Assembly (NCBI RefSeq): GCF_017832355.1 | Contig: NZ_JAFIBY010000004.1 | Span: forward strand, 248,001 to 312,000 | Direction: 5' to 3' | From: Serratia sp. PL17 | GTDB lineage: Bacteria; Pseudomonadota; Gammaproteobacteria; Enterobacterales; Enterobacteriaceae | Length of the DNA stretch: 64,000 bases | In this document: in pieces, positions 51,564 through 61,520 of the stretch | How the letters are laid out: each line of letters opens with the position of its first letter | Numbering within the stretch: position 1 is the first letter of the stretch | Notes under the pieces: generated by a model | Told to the model about the DNA's origin: nothing | Database searches by the model: none | The model's input: only the letters and a program-made list of their open reading frames with translations | Position numbers and translations under genes: made by a program

Positions 51564-52796
51564 ATGCGCCTGATCCACACCTCTGACTGGCATCTTGGCC
51601 AGTACTTTTTCACCAAAAGCCGTGCCGCCGAGCACCAGGCTTTTCTGCGCTGGCTGATAGACCAAATCGAGCAACATCAGGTGGATGCACTGATCGTCGC
51701 CGGGGACCTGTTCGATACCGGTTCGCCACCCAGCTATGCCCGCGAACTGTACAACCGCTTCGTGGTAGAGCTGCAACATACCGGCTGCCAATTAGTGGTG
51801 CTGGGAGGTAACCACGATTCCGTGGCGACCTTAAATGAGTCGCGTGAATTGCTTTCTTGCCTGAATACGACGGTGATCGCCAACGCGCAGGCTGAAACCG
51901 AACAGCAAATCGTGGTCCTGAACCAACGCGACGGCCAACCGGGCGCCGTGCTGTGCGCCATCCCGTTCTTACGCCCGCGAGATCTGCTTACCAGCCGAGC
52001 CGGTGAGTCAGGCGTGCAAAAACAGCAGGCGCTGCAAGAGGCCATCGCAGAACATTACCAGACGCTTTATCACGCCGCCTGTGCACGCCGCGACGCGCTC
52101 GGCCTGGCACTGCCTATCGTTGCCACGGGCCACCTGACAACGGTTGGCGTCACCACGTCCGATTCCGTGCGCGATATCTATATCGGCACGCTGGATGCCT
52201 TCCCGGCGCAAGCTTTCCCACCGGCCGACTACATCGCCTTGGGGCATATTCACCGTGCGCAGAACGTCGCAAAATCCGAGCACATTCGCTACAGCGGTTC
52301 GCCGATCCCACTCAGTTTCGACGAATTGGGCAAAGCAAAAAGCGTGTTCATGGTGGATTTCTCCGCAGGTGCTTTGCAACAGGTCAGTACGCTGGGCATT
52401 CCCAGCTTCCAACCTATGCAGCTTATTAAGGGTGATTTAGCGCAGATCGAGCACCAATTACGGCAGTTCGCCGACTATCAAGGTGAGTTGCCGGTGTGGT
52501 TGGATATCGAGGTCGCTACGCAGGATTATCTCAGCGACATTCAGCGCCGTATCCAACTGCTGGCCGATCAACTGCCCGTAGAGGTGGTGTTGCTGCGCCG
52601 CAGTAAAGAACAGCGCCGCCAGGCGATTGAACAACAGGACAAAGAAACGCTTAACGAACTGAGCGTCAATGACGTCTTCGAACGTCGTCTGGCGCAAGAA
52701 CCTGATATGGCCGATGATCGCCGGCAACGCATGAGTCAAATGTTCCAGCAGGTCGTTGAAGCCGTTAGGCACCAAGATCAGGAGCCGAGCCAATGA
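51564..52796 (+). CDS. sbcD: Exonuclease subunit SbcD
   Basis: SbcD is the Mre11-type nuclease of SbcCD, which opens DNA hairpins and trims protein-blocked ends. The 410-aa product has the calcineurin-like metal motifs SDWHLGQ (Asp8, His10), [19 protein letters not shown] and LGHIH. Its TGA overlaps the sbcC ATG (ATGA). Divergent from phoB. Confidence 0.96.
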   Translation: MRLIHTSDWHLGQYFFTKSRAAEHQAFLRWLIDQIEQHQVDALIVAGDLFDTGSPPSYARELYNRFVVELQHTGCQLVVLGGNHDSVATLNESRELLSCLNTTVIANAQAETEQQIVVLNQRDGQPGAVLCAIPFLRPRDLLTSRAGESGVQKQQALQEAIAEHYQTLYHAACARRDALGLALPIVATGHLTTVGVTTSDSVRDIYIGTLDAFPAQAFPPADYIALGHIHRAQNVAKSEHIRYSGSPIPLSFDELGKAKSVFMVDFSAGALQQVSTLGIPSFQPMQLIKGDLAQIEHQLRQFADYQGELPVWLDIEVATQDYLSDIQRRIQLLADQLPVEVVLLRRSKEQRRQAIEQQDKETLNELSVNDVFERRLAQEPDMADDRRQRMSQMFQQVVEAVRHQDQEPSQ

Positions 52797-55700
52797 AAAT
52801 TCTCAGCCTGAGATTAAAAAATCTCAACTCCCTGCAAGGTGAATGGAAAATCGACTTCACTGCGGAGCCTTTTGCCAGCAATGGGTTGTTTGCCATCACC
52901 GGGCCAACCGGGGCAGGTAAAACCACCCTGCTGGACGCCATCTGTCTGGCGCTGTACCACCAGACGCCGCGCCTGAATGTCACACCGAGCCAAAACGAGC
53001 TGATGACACGCCATACCGCCGAGTCGCTGGCAGAGGTCGAGTTTGAGGTCAAAGGTGTCGGTTATCGCGCATTCTGGAGCCAGCGCCGAGCCAAAAATGC
53101 GCCAGACGGTAACCTGCAGGCTCCTAAAGTCGAATTGGCACTGCGTGACGATGGCAAGATCCTGGCGGACAAAGTGCGCGACAAACTGGATCTTACCGCC
53201 GCAATTACCGGGCTGGATTTCGGGCGCTTCACCAAATCGATGATGCTGTCCCAGGGCCAGTTCGCCGCCTTCCTTAACGCTGATGCCAATGATCGCGCCG
53301 AACTGCTGGAAGAGCTAACCGGCACCGAGATCTACGGCCAGCTTTCCGAACGGGTTTTCAAACAGCACAAACAGGCCAAGGTCGAACTGGATGCGCTGCA
53401 CCAACGCGCCAGCGGTATTGAACTGCTAAATGATGAACAACGACAACAGCTGGAAAACCAGTTAGTTGAATTGGCGACACAAGAAAATACCCTCAGCGAC
53501 CAAACCCGCCAGCAGCAGCAGGCGTTGAACTGGTTGCAATTTTGGCAGCAAACGCAGCAAAAACAACAGGCATATCAACGCCAACTGGACGCGGTGGAGC
53601 TAGAGCAAACCGCAGCAGAACCGCAACTACAGCAACTGGCACGCAGCGAACCGGCAGAAAAACTGCGGCCGTTGCTTAACGAACGTAACCGCTGCCGTCA
53701 CGATCACCAGACGCTACAACAGCAGATTGCCCAGTTGACGCAGCAGCAGGAGCAGCAGCTCGCCCAGATGGCACCGTTGCAACAGGCTGTGGAACAAGCC
53801 CGTGTGCAACTACAGGCACATGTTGAACACCAGCAGGAACAACAGCGGTTGATCGACGATCAAGTCGTCCCGCTCGATAACCGGATTGCCCAGTTACAGA
53901 AAACGCAGACCGAACTGCAACAGATGTGCGATAGCGCCGCACAGCAGTATGCCCAGCAAAAAACGGCGCTGGAACAACTCGAGGTTCAGCGAACCCAGTT
54001 GACCGCACAGGCCGGTCAGCATCAGGAAAAGCTTAACGCCCTCACCGCCGCGCTGACGGCGCAGCAGCAACAGCAACATGCGCTGGAAGTCCAGTCGCCC
54101 CTGGCAGCACTGCGTCAACGTCAGGCTGAGCTGGCCGAGTTACGCCCGGTGCGCCAGCAGTTATTCACCCTCTCCTCGCTGTTTAGTCAAGTCAGAGAAC
54201 GTCTGGATCAACAACGTAAAGAGTTTGCCGCCCGTCAGACGCAGCTCAGCGAACATGAAAAACAGCTCGAAGAGACGCGACAGCAATATAAACAACAAAA
54301 AGCACACCAGTCGGACGTGGAAAAAACCCTCGAACTGGAACAGCGCATTGTCAGCCTGGAAGCCGAACGCGCCCGCCTGCAAACCGGCGAACCCTGTCCA
54401 CTCTGTGGCTCTTGTAATCACCCGGCCATTGAGCAGTATCAGACGGTAAAACCTTCCGAGACCGCATTGCGCCTGGCAGAGATGCGCATCAAAACTGAGG
54501 CCTTGTACACCCTGGGTACCGAACTGCGTACCCGTTGCGAAAGCCTGAGAGAACAGCAACAGCGCCAACAGCAACTCATCACGCAAGATGAGCAGCACGT
54601 TGTTGAGCACCAGCAAAACTGGCAACGCTTGACCGCGCCGCTGGCATTTGACTTTACCCTTCAGGACAGTGATCGCCTGAGCCAGTGGCTAACCACCTGC
54701 GACAACGAAGAGCGTCAGGGTCAGGCCGCTCTGTTGCAACACGAACAAGCGTCACACGCAGTGCAGCAGGCCAAAGACCAATTAGCCGCACTGCAAGCAC
54801 AGCAGCAACAGGCACAGCAAGACAAGGCGCGACTGGACGAGCGTTTCATTCTGCTGGAGAAAAGCCTCGCAGAAGCCCTATTGCAACAGCAGCGCCTGCA
54901 GCAACAGTGGCAGGGAGGTGAACAAGCTCTGGGCGAGCAACGTGCACAGCGGCTTGCCCTGTTTGGTGAACGGCAAATCGCGCAGGAGCGCGAACAGTTG
55001 CGCGCCAAACAAGGGCTTTGCGAACAGGCCAGTCAACAAGCCGCCGAGCACTGGCAGAAAGCGCAGGAGCAACGCGATCGTCTGAGCGGCCAACTTGCTG
55101 GATTACAGCAACAGCTGTTGCAACAAAACGAACGGCTGCAACAGGCGGAACAAGACTGGCTGCAGGCGCTAGCCGCCAGTGAATTCAGTGATGAGGCCGC
55201 GTTCAATGCCGCTCTGCTTGATGATGCCCAACGCCAACAGTTGCAACGCCGCAAAGAGCAATTACAACAGCGACACGTTGAAGCCCGTGCACTGCTGGCA
55301 CAGGCTGTCGAAAGCCTGCAACAGCACCAACAACAGCGTCCGCAAGGGTTGGATGAGACCCAGGCCGATCCCCAAATCCTGAGCCAGAGCCTGGAAACGC
55401 TGGCACAACGGTTAAAAACCTTGCAGCTGCAACAGGGGGAAGTGCGCAATCAGTTAGGCAGTGACGCCGCGCGCCGAATCAATCAACAGTCACTGTTTGA
55501 ACACATCAGCCAGAGCCAGCAACAGTACGACGATTGGAGCTATCTCAATCAGTTAATCGGCTCCAAAGAGGGCGACAAATTCCGTAAGTTTGCTCAGGGG
55601 TTAACCCTTGATCACCTGGTGTATTTGGCCAATAACCAGCTTGGCCGACTGCACGGACGCTATTTGCTGCAACGTAAAGCCAGCGACGCACTGGAACTGC

Positions 55701-56044
55701 TGGTGGTGGATACCTGGCAGGCAGACGCGCTGCGCGATACCCGCACCCTGTCCGGCGGTGAAAGTTTCCTGGTGAGTCTGGCGCTGGCACTGGCGCTATC
55801 CGATCTCGTCAGCCACAAAACCAGTATCGATTCGCTCTTCCTCGACGAAGGCTTTGGCACGCTGGATGCAGAAACCCTCGATACCGCGTTGGACGCCTTG
55901 GACAGCCTGAATGCCTCGGGGAAAACCATTGGCGTGATCAGTCACGTTGAGGCAATGAAAGACCGTATTCCGGTGCAAATTAAGGTGAAAAAGGTCAACG
56001 GCCTCGGCGTCAGTAGACTGGAGCCACAGTTCCGGCTGGAATAG
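52793..56044 (+). CDS. sbcC: Exonuclease subunit SbcC
   Basis: SbcC is the Rad50-type SMC-like ATPase partner of SbcD. The 1083-aa product has a Walker A GPTGAGKT at residues 37-44 and a long Gln- and Leu-rich coiled coil. In the middle is a zinc hook Cys535-Pro-Leu-Cys538. A second coil follows, then the C-terminal ATPase half with signature [17 protein letters not shown] and Walker [13 protein letters not shown]. It is slightly longer than E. coli SbcC (1048 aa). The high Gln content is normal for the coil. Confidence 0.96.
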   Translation: MKILSLRLKNLNSLQGEWKIDFTAEPFASNGLFAITGPTGAGKTTLLDAICLALYHQTPRLNVTPSQNELMTRHTAESLAEVEFEVKGVGYRAFWSQRRAKNAPDGNLQAPKVELALRDDGKILADKVRDKLDLTAAITGLDFGRFTKSMMLSQGQFAAFLNADANDRAELLEELTGTEIYGQLSERVFKQHKQAKVELDALHQRASGIELLNDEQRQQLENQLVELATQENTLSDQTRQQQQALNWLQFWQQTQQKQQAYQRQLDAVELEQTAAEPQLQQLARSEPAEKLRPLLNERNRCRHDHQTLQQQIAQLTQQQEQQLAQMAPLQQAVEQARVQLQAHVEHQQEQQRLIDDQVVPLDNRIAQLQKTQTELQQMCDSAAQQYAQQKTALEQLEVQRTQLTAQAGQHQEKLNALTAALTAQQQQQHALEVQSPLAALRQRQAELAELRPVRQQLFTLSSLFSQVRERLDQQRKEFAARQTQLSEHEKQLEETRQQYKQQKAHQSDVEKTLELEQRIVSLEAERARLQTGEPCPLCGSCNHPAIEQYQTVKPSETALRLAEMRIKTEALYTLGTELRTRCESLREQQQRQQQLITQDEQHVVEHQQNWQRLTAPLAFDFTLQDSDRLSQWLTTCDNEERQGQAALLQHEQASHAVQQAKDQLAALQAQQQQAQQDKARLDERFILLEKSLAEALLQQQRLQQQWQGGEQALGEQRAQRLALFGERQIAQEREQLRAKQGLCEQASQQAAEHWQKAQEQRDRLSGQLAGLQQQLLQQNERLQQAEQDWLQALAASEFSDEAAFNAALLDDAQRQQLQRRKEQLQQRHVEARALLAQAVESLQQHQQQRPQGLDETQADPQILSQSLETLAQRLKTLQLQQGEVRNQLGSDAARRINQQSLFEHISQSQQQYDDWSYLNQLIGSKEGDKFRKFAQGLTLDHLVYLANNQLGRLHGRYLLQRKASDALELLVVDTWQADALRDTRTLSGGESFLVSLALALALSDLVSHKTSIDSLFLDEGFGTLDAETLDTALDALDSLNASGKTIGVISHVEAMKDRIPVQIKVKKVNGLGVSRLEPQFRLE

Positions 56045-56095
56045 CCTGACTGGGCTGAGAAATGTGACCGCGGTGGCACTCCCTGGCGAAAAGCG

Positions 56096-56123
56096 TTGAG
56101 CCGCCGCGGACAAGGGTTATGAT
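56096..56123 (+). promoter_or_regulatory. Candidate promoter of the antiterminator gene
   Basis: TTGAGC (56096-56101), 16-nt spacer, TATGAT (56118-56123). Transcription would begin a few bases before the RAT hairpin. Confidence 0.6.
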
Positions 56124-56136
56124 ACTACCGATAACA

Positions 56137-56203
56137 GGATTGCTACTGTAGATATACAGGCAAAACCTGACGCACGGGATCGCTCCCGGGCGTCAGGTTT
56201 TTT
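56137..56203 (+). promoter_or_regulatory. RAT antiterminator site overlapping a terminator
   Basis: The BglG/LicT-type RNA target starts GGATTGCTACTG (56137-56148), has a 7-8 nt loop and ends CAGGCAAAACC (56157-56167). Its last bases are also the first arm of a strong terminator: ACCTGACGC (56165-56173), GCGTCAGGT (56190-56198), then TTTTT. This mutually exclusive layout is the standard RAT switch. It precedes the antiterminator gene by 34 nt. Confidence 0.92.
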
Positions 56204-56237
56204 CGTTTTCAGCGCGCTGAAACATCCGGGAAGAACC

Positions 56238-57086
56238 ATGAAGATCGCTAAAATACTCAATAATAACGTGGTGATTACGCTGGACGACCGTCAGGAAGAG
56301 ACGGTGGTGATGGGCAAAGGTATTGGCTTTAAAAAGAAGGCGGGGGATCTGCTGGACGAAGAGCTGATCGAGAAGATCTTTACGCTGAACGGCAGCGAAA
56401 TGGCCGAGCGTTTTAAAACGCTGTTGTCTGAAATCCCACTGGCTTGCGTCACCACCGCCGACAAAATCATCACCCTCGCCCGCCAGCGCCTGCCAGGTAA
56501 GCTGCACAACATCGTCTACATCACGCTGACCGATCACATCCACTTTGCGTTGCAGCGCCATGCGCAGGGGCTGGACATTAAAAACGTGCTGCTGTGGGAA
56601 ATCAAAAAACTCTACCCGGCCGAGTTTGCCGTCGGGCTTGAGGCGTTGGCGCTGATCGCCCAGCGGCTGGGCACCGCCCTGCCGGAAGATGAAGCCGGAT
56701 TTATCGCCCTGCACCTGGTCAACGCACAGCTGAATGATGAAATGCATAACACCCTGCACATCACCCGCGTGATGCAGGAGATTTTGAACATCGTCAAATA
56801 CCACTTCCGCTTTGACTATAACGAAGAAGCTCTGAGTTATCATCGCTTTGTTACCCACCTCAAGTTCTTCGCCCAACGCCTCCTGGGGAAAAACTACGTC
56901 GACAGCGACGACGATTCGCTCTATCTGGTGGTGAAAGAGAAATACCCTGAGTCCTTCGCCTGCGCGGGGAAAATTAATCAGCACATAGAAAAGAACTACC
57001 AACACCAGTTAACCAGCGAAGAGATGATGTTTTTGACTATTCACATCGAGCGGGTACGCAGCGAAAGCGAGACGAAAGAGGGTTAG
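56238..57086 (+). CDS. BglG/LicT family transcriptional antiterminator
   Basis: BglG-type proteins bind RAT RNA as dimers and prevent termination when their PTS sugar is present; two PRD domains are phosphorylated by PTS proteins. The 282-aa product has the RNA-binding CAT domain (1-56, MKIAKILNNNVVITLDD...VMGKGIGF) and PRD1 with His in TDHIHFALQRH. PRD2 starts near 170 with LSYHRFVTHLKFFAQRLL and ENKNYQ-like NYQHQLTSEE. The leader has an intact RAT/terminator. No PTS permease or beta-glucosidase follows; the next genes are a toxin-antitoxin pair on the other strand. It seems an orphan of a bgl-type operon. Confidence 0.93.
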   Translation: MKIAKILNNNVVITLDDRQEETVVMGKGIGFKKKAGDLLDEELIEKIFTLNGSEMAERFKTLLSEIPLACVTTADKIITLARQRLPGKLHNIVYITLTDHIHFALQRHAQGLDIKNVLLWEIKKLYPAEFAVGLEALALIAQRLGTALPEDEAGFIALHLVNAQLNDEMHNTLHITRVMQEILNIVKYHFRFDYNEEALSYHRFVTHLKFFAQRLLGKNYVDSDDDSLYLVVKEKYPESFACAGKINQHIEKNYQHQLTSEEMMFLTIHIERVRSESETKEG

Positions 57087-57469
57087 CGTCGGGCGTCAAA
57101 TACCCTGATGCCATATCTTGGAAAAACGGCATCGGCGGAAATCAGTGTTAACCCTTCCGCCTGCGCCTGGGCGATCAGCATGCGGTCAAAAGGATCGTTG
57201 TGATGCGGTGGCAACTGGCCCGCCTGCTGGCCGTGAAAAGCCGTCATTGGGAGCGACAGGAAATCTTCGGCATCAATCACCTCGAAAATGTCCTCCGGCA
57301 GCACCAACTTACCCAACACCTGCTTAATCGACATTTCCCAAATGCTGGCCGCACTGATAAACACCCTATTGCCGGGATCGGCGATCTGCTTTCTTGCCCC
57401 TTCCCCCAGGCTGGCATCGTCTATCAGCCACCACAGCAGTGCATGAGTATCCAGCAGCAGGCGCCTCAT
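57083..57469 (-). CDS. PIN-domain toxin (VapC-like RNase)
   Basis: PIN-domain proteins of type II toxin-antitoxin systems are metal-dependent RNases. The 128-aa product keeps the full acidic set: Asp7 (LLLDTHALLWW), Glu45 (SIWEMSIK), Asp95 (DPFDRML) and Asp113 (SADAVF). Its ATG overlaps the antitoxin TGA (ATGA). Its stop overlaps the antiterminator stop convergently by 4 nt. Confidence 0.9.
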   Translation of the reverse strand: MRRLLLDTHALLWWLIDDASLGEGARKQIADPGNRVFISAASIWEMSIKQVLGKLVLPEDIFEVIDAEDFLSLPMTAFHGQQAGQLPPHHNDPFDRMLIAQAQAEGLTLISADAVFPRYGIRVFDARR

Positions 57470-57699
57470 TCATCGCCCTCAAACAGCGCGGTAATGTCTG
57501 CATCGCCGTCATTGAAATTCTCCGGCACGGTAAATTTGCCCTTGGCGGCACCGGGTTGGCGGTTTTTCCCCTTGATAGCCGTCAACTGAACATATGGCTT
57601 CCCTGCTTTCGCTATAATCACGGTCTCTCCCTGTGCGGCTTTATCCGCCAGTTGGCTCAGGTTAGATTTGGCTTCGTGCATATTGGCCTGGATAGGCAT
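57466..57699 (-). CDS. Phd/YefM-type antitoxin
   Basis: The 77-aa product has the Phd/YefM N-terminal DNA-binding fold (MHEAKSNLSQLADKAAQGETVIIAKAGKP) and a short acidic C-terminus (DGDADITALFEGDE) of the kind that wraps the toxin. ATG 57699 has GGAGG 6 nt upstream. First gene of the pair, preceded by a palindromic operator. Confidence 0.9.
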   Translation of the reverse strand: MPIQANMHEAKSNLSQLADKAAQGETVIIAKAGKPYVQLTAIKGKNRQPGAAKGKFTVPENFNDGDADITALFEGDE

Positions 57700-57710
57700 A
57701 CGCGACCTCC

Positions 57711-57727
57711 TTAGCTAAGTTAGCTAA
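57711..57727 (-). promoter_or_regulatory. Operator repeat of the toxin-antitoxin pair
   Basis: Two copies of the palindrome TTAGCTAA (57711-57718 and 57720-57727) are separated by one base, 12 nt upstream of the antitoxin start. Such sites usually bind the antitoxin for autorepression. Confidence 0.7.
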
Positions 57728-57801
57728 AGAATAAAGGAGAGTCTAGTTTTTGTACAGAGAATTGATTAAAGCGCGAGCAGGCCCGCGCTTTTTTGCAACG
57801 A

Positions 57802-58710
57802 TTACAGCTGCGGCCACAGCCAGGCTGCACCACGCACGCCGCTGGAATCACCGTGGACGGCTTTGCGGATCGGGGTTTCGCACTCGCCGCCGAAAACCCA
57901 GGACTTCACCAGCTGTGGTACGTGCTGATACAAACGATCCACATTGCTCATGCCGCCGCCCAATACCACCACGTCCGGATCAAAAATATTGATCACGTGC
58001 GCCAGCGATTTCGCCAACCGCAGTTCATAACGGCTGATGGCTTGCTCTGCCAAGGCATCGCCTTGTGCCACCAGGGACATGATCTCATGCCCTTTGAGCG
58101 GGGTGCCGCTCAAGCGTGCATAGTCAGTGGCAAAACCCGTGCCGGAAATAAAGGTCTCGATACAGCCTTGTTTGCCACAGTAACAGGGGACCTCAGCACG
58201 AAAGCGCAGTTCGTCACCGTCCAGCCACGGCAGCGGATTATGTCCCCATTCGCCCGATATGCCGTTACCGCCCGAGTGCGCCTGTCCGTTGATTGCCACC
58301 CCAGCACCACAGCCGGTGCCAATAATGACGGCAAACACCGTTTGTTTGCCGGCGGCTGCGCCATCGGTAGCTTCAGAAACCGCCAGACAGTTAGCATCGT
58401 TTGCAATACGCACTTCGCGCGCCAGCATTCGTGATAAATCTTTATCCAGGGGTTGCCCATTCAGCCACACCGAATTGGCATTTTTTACCAGACCGGTAAA
58501 AGGCGACAATGTGCCGGGAATGCCGACACCGACGGAGCCCTGTTGGCCGGTATTCTCTTCCGCCAGCATCACCAGGCCGGTAATGGCATTCAGCGTTTGC
58601 TGATAGTCATGACGCGGCGTGGCAATACGATGACGGAACAGCTCCTGCCCGTCATTGGCCAACGCGATTACTTCAATTTTGGTGCCACCCAGGTCGATAC
58701 CAATGCGCAC
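57802..58710 (-). CDS. mak: Fructokinase Mak (ROK family)
   Basis: Mak phosphorylates fructose (and mannose weakly) at C6 with ATP. The 302-aa ROK product has the phosphate motif GIDLGGTK (about 4-11). It has the sugar-binding region [11 protein letters not shown] and GTGCGAG, and the ROK zinc site [18 protein letters not shown] 58710 ([11 protein letters not shown]) follows GAGGAGA and gives the E. coli length of 302. In E. coli mak lies beside araJ-sbcC; here a BglG-type gene and a TA pair replace araJ. Confidence 0.95.
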   Translation of the reverse strand: MRIGIDLGGTKIEVIALANDGQELFRHRIATPRHDYQQTLNAITGLVMLAEENTGQQGSVGVGIPGTLSPFTGLVKNANSVWLNGQPLDKDLSRMLAREVRIANDANCLAVSEATDGAAAGKQTVFAVIIGTGCGAGVAINGQAHSGGNGISGEWGHNPLPWLDGDELRFRAEVPCYCGKQGCIETFISGTGFATDYARLSGTPLKGHEIMSLVAQGDALAEQAISRYELRLAKSLAHVINIFDPDVVVLGGGMSNVDRLYQHVPQLVKSWVFGGECETPIRKAVHGDSSGVRGAAWLWPQL

Positions 58711-58920
58711 GATTTTTCTCCTCAATGCACCACAACGTTGCCACAGCCTAATATATTCAGTTGCCGGGATCACTCAATGACCGCCGAGTGTGACGGTGAT
58801 GGCAATTTCCACATCCGAACACGTCCGTCTGCCGCTTATTAATTGGTCATCGGGTACACTGCATTTAAGCAGTTAACCTATTGATAACATTTTCCGCATA
58901 ATATAATCCGGAGAGCAGCG

Positions 58921-59661
58921 ATGAAACCTGCCGTATTGATCGTCGATGACGATCCCGCTATCTGTGACGTACTTTGCGACGTGCTCAATGAGCACGTGTT
59001 TACCGTCCACGCCTGCCACCGGGGCAGTGAAGCGCTCACCTTGATCAACCAGCAGCCGGATATTGCACTGGTGCTGCTCGATATGATCCTGCCGGATACC
59101 AATGGCTTGCTGGTACTACAGCAGATCCATCGCCTGCGCCCGGATCTACCGGTAGTGATGCTGACGGGGCTGGGTTCCGAGTCCGACGTGGTGGTCGGTC
59201 TGGAAATGGGCGCCGACGATTACATCGCCAAACCCTTCAACCCACGCGTGGTCGTTGCCCGCGCCAAAGCCGTATTACGTCGTACCGGCGCACTGGCGCT
59301 GGAGCCGGCCCTGCTCTCCTCGAGTAAACCCGAAGGCTGGCAGTTCAACGGCTGGTGCCTGGACACAAGCCGCTGCACATTGCATAACCCCCAGCGACAA
59401 CCGGTTGACCTCACCCAGGGCGAATACGGCTTGCTGCTGGCGTTGGTACAGCATGCACGTAAAGTGCTAACCCGCGATCGCCTGCTGGAACTGACCCATA
59501 GCGAAACGCTGGAGGTGTTCGATCGCACTATCGACGTTTTGATCATGCGTTTACGGCGTAAGATCGAAAACAATCCACATCAGCCCGAACTGATCCGCAC
59601 CATTCGTGGGCTGGGTTATGTTTTTGCTGCTGACGTCAGCCAGCCTGTGGCTGCCGTCTGA
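58921..59661 (+). CDS. OmpR-family response regulator without a visible sensor kinase
   Basis: The 246-aa product has a receiver domain with Asp9-11, phospho-site Asp54 (ALVLLDMILPD), a Thr in VVMLTGLG and Lys in YIAKPF. A winged helix follows from about 140 (LTQGEYGLLLALVQHARKVLTRDRLLELTH...DVLIMRLRRKIE). ATG 58921 has GGAGA upstream. No histidine kinase is next to it in this window. Its last 26 nt overlap the 3' end of the PfkB kinase gene convergently. It may control that sugar cluster. Confidence 0.93.
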   Translation: MKPAVLIVDDDPAICDVLCDVLNEHVFTVHACHRGSEALTLINQQPDIALVLLDMILPDTNGLLVLQQIHRLRPDLPVVMLTGLGSESDVVVGLEMGADDYIAKPFNPRVVVARAKAVLRRTGALALEPALLSSSKPEGWQFNGWCLDTSRCTLHNPQRQPVDLTQGEYGLLLALVQHARKVLTRDRLLELTHSETLEVFDRTIDVLIMRLRRKIENNPHQPELIRTIRGLGYVFAADVSQPVAAV

Positions 59662-60649
59662 TGTAATCCAACAATTCCGGCAATGGCCGTGCGCCATCGA
59701 TCGCGTTGGCGCACAAGAGATTGAAACGCGCGCAGGCATGCGCTAGCTGCAACGTCTCCTTCAAAGACCCGTCTTCATGGCTGGCGTACAGCACTCCGGC
59801 ACAGAAGGCATCCCCAGCACCCACGCTACCAACAATCTCGGCGTCACTCACTGGCCACGACGGCTGCCAACGTGCTTCGCCCGACGTTTCCAGCCCGTAG
59901 GCACCTTCAGGGCAGTGGATCACCACCCGCCGCCGCACACCGGCCCGTAATAATTGTTCTGCGGCTTGGGCCATCAAGGGCTGTTGCAACGCGCCGTCGG
60001 CCGCACGCAGCGCCAGCCCGGTAAACTCCCCAGCTTCTAACTCGTTGATCACCAGGTAATCCAGCCAGCGCAGCGCGGGCAGCACCAATGGTCGATAACG
60101 CGGATCCCCTTGACGTGACACCAGATCGAGTGAGGTTTGATACCCGCGTTGCTGCATCTGTGCCAAAAGACGTGCGCTACGCGTACCGAATTCTTCATCC
60201 GGGCGATCCAGGCTGTCGAGCAGCAACAAATAGCCTAAATGGAAAATTTTATGTTGGCTGTACAGTCCGTCAAAATCGGCCAGATCCAGCAACCGATTGG
60301 CGCCGAGTGCATGGAAAAACGTCCGCTGCCCACCCGGTTCAGTCATCACTTGTGACATGGACGTCATCGCCGCTTCACTGCGCCGTACAAAACTGCTGTC
60401 GACCCGGTGCTGCGCCAGCATCTGCAAAATGTAGTCACCGTCGGCGTCGCAACCAATCAGCCCAAGCGCAGCCAGCGGTAAACCGGTTTCCATACGCGCC
60501 AGCGTCAACAACACATTAAGCGGCGCGCCGCCGGTGGCACGCTGGCTGTGTTCAATCTCCACCAGCCAGCCCGGCTGTGGCCAGTGGGCAATTTGATGCA
60601 CATGATCCACCAGCATGTTGCCTGCCGAAAAAATACCGCGGCGGATCAT
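59636..60649 (-). CDS. PfkB-family carbohydrate kinase
   Basis: ATP-dependent sugar kinase of the ribokinase/PfkB family. The 337-aa product has the N-terminal pattern SAGNMLVDHV and ATGGAPLNVLLTLARM. The C-terminal signature GSVGAGDAFCAGVLYA contains the anion-hole and catalytic Asp. ATG 60649 overlaps the aldolase TGA by one base (TGATG); a GTG directly before it is the alternative. The place after lyxose isomerase and a ketose-phosphate aldolase suggests phosphorylation of a ketose at C1, or of a ketose phosphate. The exact substrate cannot be read from sequence. Confidence 0.9.
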   Translation of the reverse strand: MIRRGIFSAGNMLVDHVHQIAHWPQPGWLVEIEHSQRATGGAPLNVLLTLARMETGLPLAALGLIGCDADGDYILQMLAQHRVDSSFVRRSEAAMTSMSQVMTEPGGQRTFFHALGANRLLDLADFDGLYSQHKIFHLGYLLLLDSLDRPDEEFGTRSARLLAQMQQRGYQTSLDLVSRQGDPRYRPLVLPALRWLDYLVINELEAGEFTGLALRAADGALQQPLMAQAAEQLLRAGVRRRVVIHCPEGAYGLETSGEARWQPSWPVSDAEIVGSVGAGDAFCAGVLYASHEDGSLKETLQLAHACARFNLLCANAIDGARPLPELLDYIRRQPQAG

Positions 60650-61509
60650 CACAGGCGCCCGGCGCTGCCGAAAATATGCATTTGCTGCTGCACCACTTCA
60701 GCGATCGACTGTTCCACCGCCAGCAGCACTTCAGCAAACTCATCGTAAATCGCGTGACGTTGCGTTATCCGCTGCTCAACCGCCCCCAGCGCTGCTTGTG
60801 ACATACCCGTGTAGAAATTAATTTTGTGAATCCCCAGGCCAATCGCACGTTTGAAATCAGCATCGCTGATGCCAGAACCGCCGTGCAGCACCAACGGAAT
60901 TCCCGCCTGATGCTCAATAGCCGCCAGCCGCTCAAAATCGAGCTTTGGCTCACCTTTGTATTTGCCGTGCGCATTGCCAATCGCCACCGCCAACGCATCA
61001 ATTCCGGTCAATTCGACAAATTCACGCGCCCGCTGCGGATCGGTAAATTTATTGCTGTCGGCTTCGCCGTACAGCGCACCGCCTTCGTCACCGCCGACCG
61101 CGCCCAGCTCTGCCTCTACAGAAACGCCGACCGCATGGCACATGCGTACCACTTCTTGCGTCTGACGCACGTTCTCTTCGTAACTCAAACCGGAACCGTC
61201 AAACATCACAGAGCTGAATCCCAGCCGCAGTGCCTGCACCACCGCGTCGAAATGCAGGCCGTGATCGAGATTCAACACCACGGGAATATCATGCTGTGCC
61301 ACTTCACTTTTAATCGCCGCCACCAGAGATTCCAGCGAGACATATTTAAAGTGCACTTCTGCAATATTAATAATGAAGGGCGACCGTGCCGCCTGCGCTG
61401 CTGCAAACAGGGCCCGCAGGAAGTGGCTGTCGAGCACGTTGAACGCACCTAACGCATAACCCTGCTGACGCGCATGTGCCAGCCCCTGAGCCAATGAAAT
61501 CAATGCCAT
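60649..61509 (-). CDS. Class II ketose-(bis)phosphate aldolase
   Basis: Zinc-dependent aldolase of the FbaA/GatY/KbaY type that releases dihydroxyacetone phosphate. The 286-aa product has catalytic Asp82 and zinc ligands His83 (NLDHGLHFD), His181 (GNAHGKYKG) and His209 (LHGGSG). The EAELGAVGGDE block with Glu134 is also present. The length is that of tagatose-bisphosphate aldolases. The loop near residue 45-57 (INIAEVHFKYV) differs from typical KbaY, hinting at another substrate. 11 nt after the isomerase gene, overlapping the kinase start. Confidence 0.92.
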   Translation of the reverse strand: MALISLAQGLAHARQQGYALGAFNVLDSHFLRALFAAAQAARSPFIINIAEVHFKYVSLESLVAAIKSEVAQHDIPVVLNLDHGLHFDAVVQALRLGFSSVMFDGSGLSYEENVRQTQEVVRMCHAVGVSVEAELGAVGGDEGGALYGEADSNKFTDPQRAREFVELTGIDALAVAIGNAHGKYKGEPKLDFERLAAIEHQAGIPLVLHGGSGISDADFKRAIGLGIHKINFYTGMSQAALGAVEQRITQRHAIYDEFAEVLLAVEQSIAEVVQQQMHIFGSAGRL

Positions 61510-61520
61510 GCTGGTTCTCC

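Noticed and set aside
53400-55400. Gln-rich low-complexity repeats in sbcC
   Set aside because: Expected for the long coiled coil of SbcC; not a separate repeat element.
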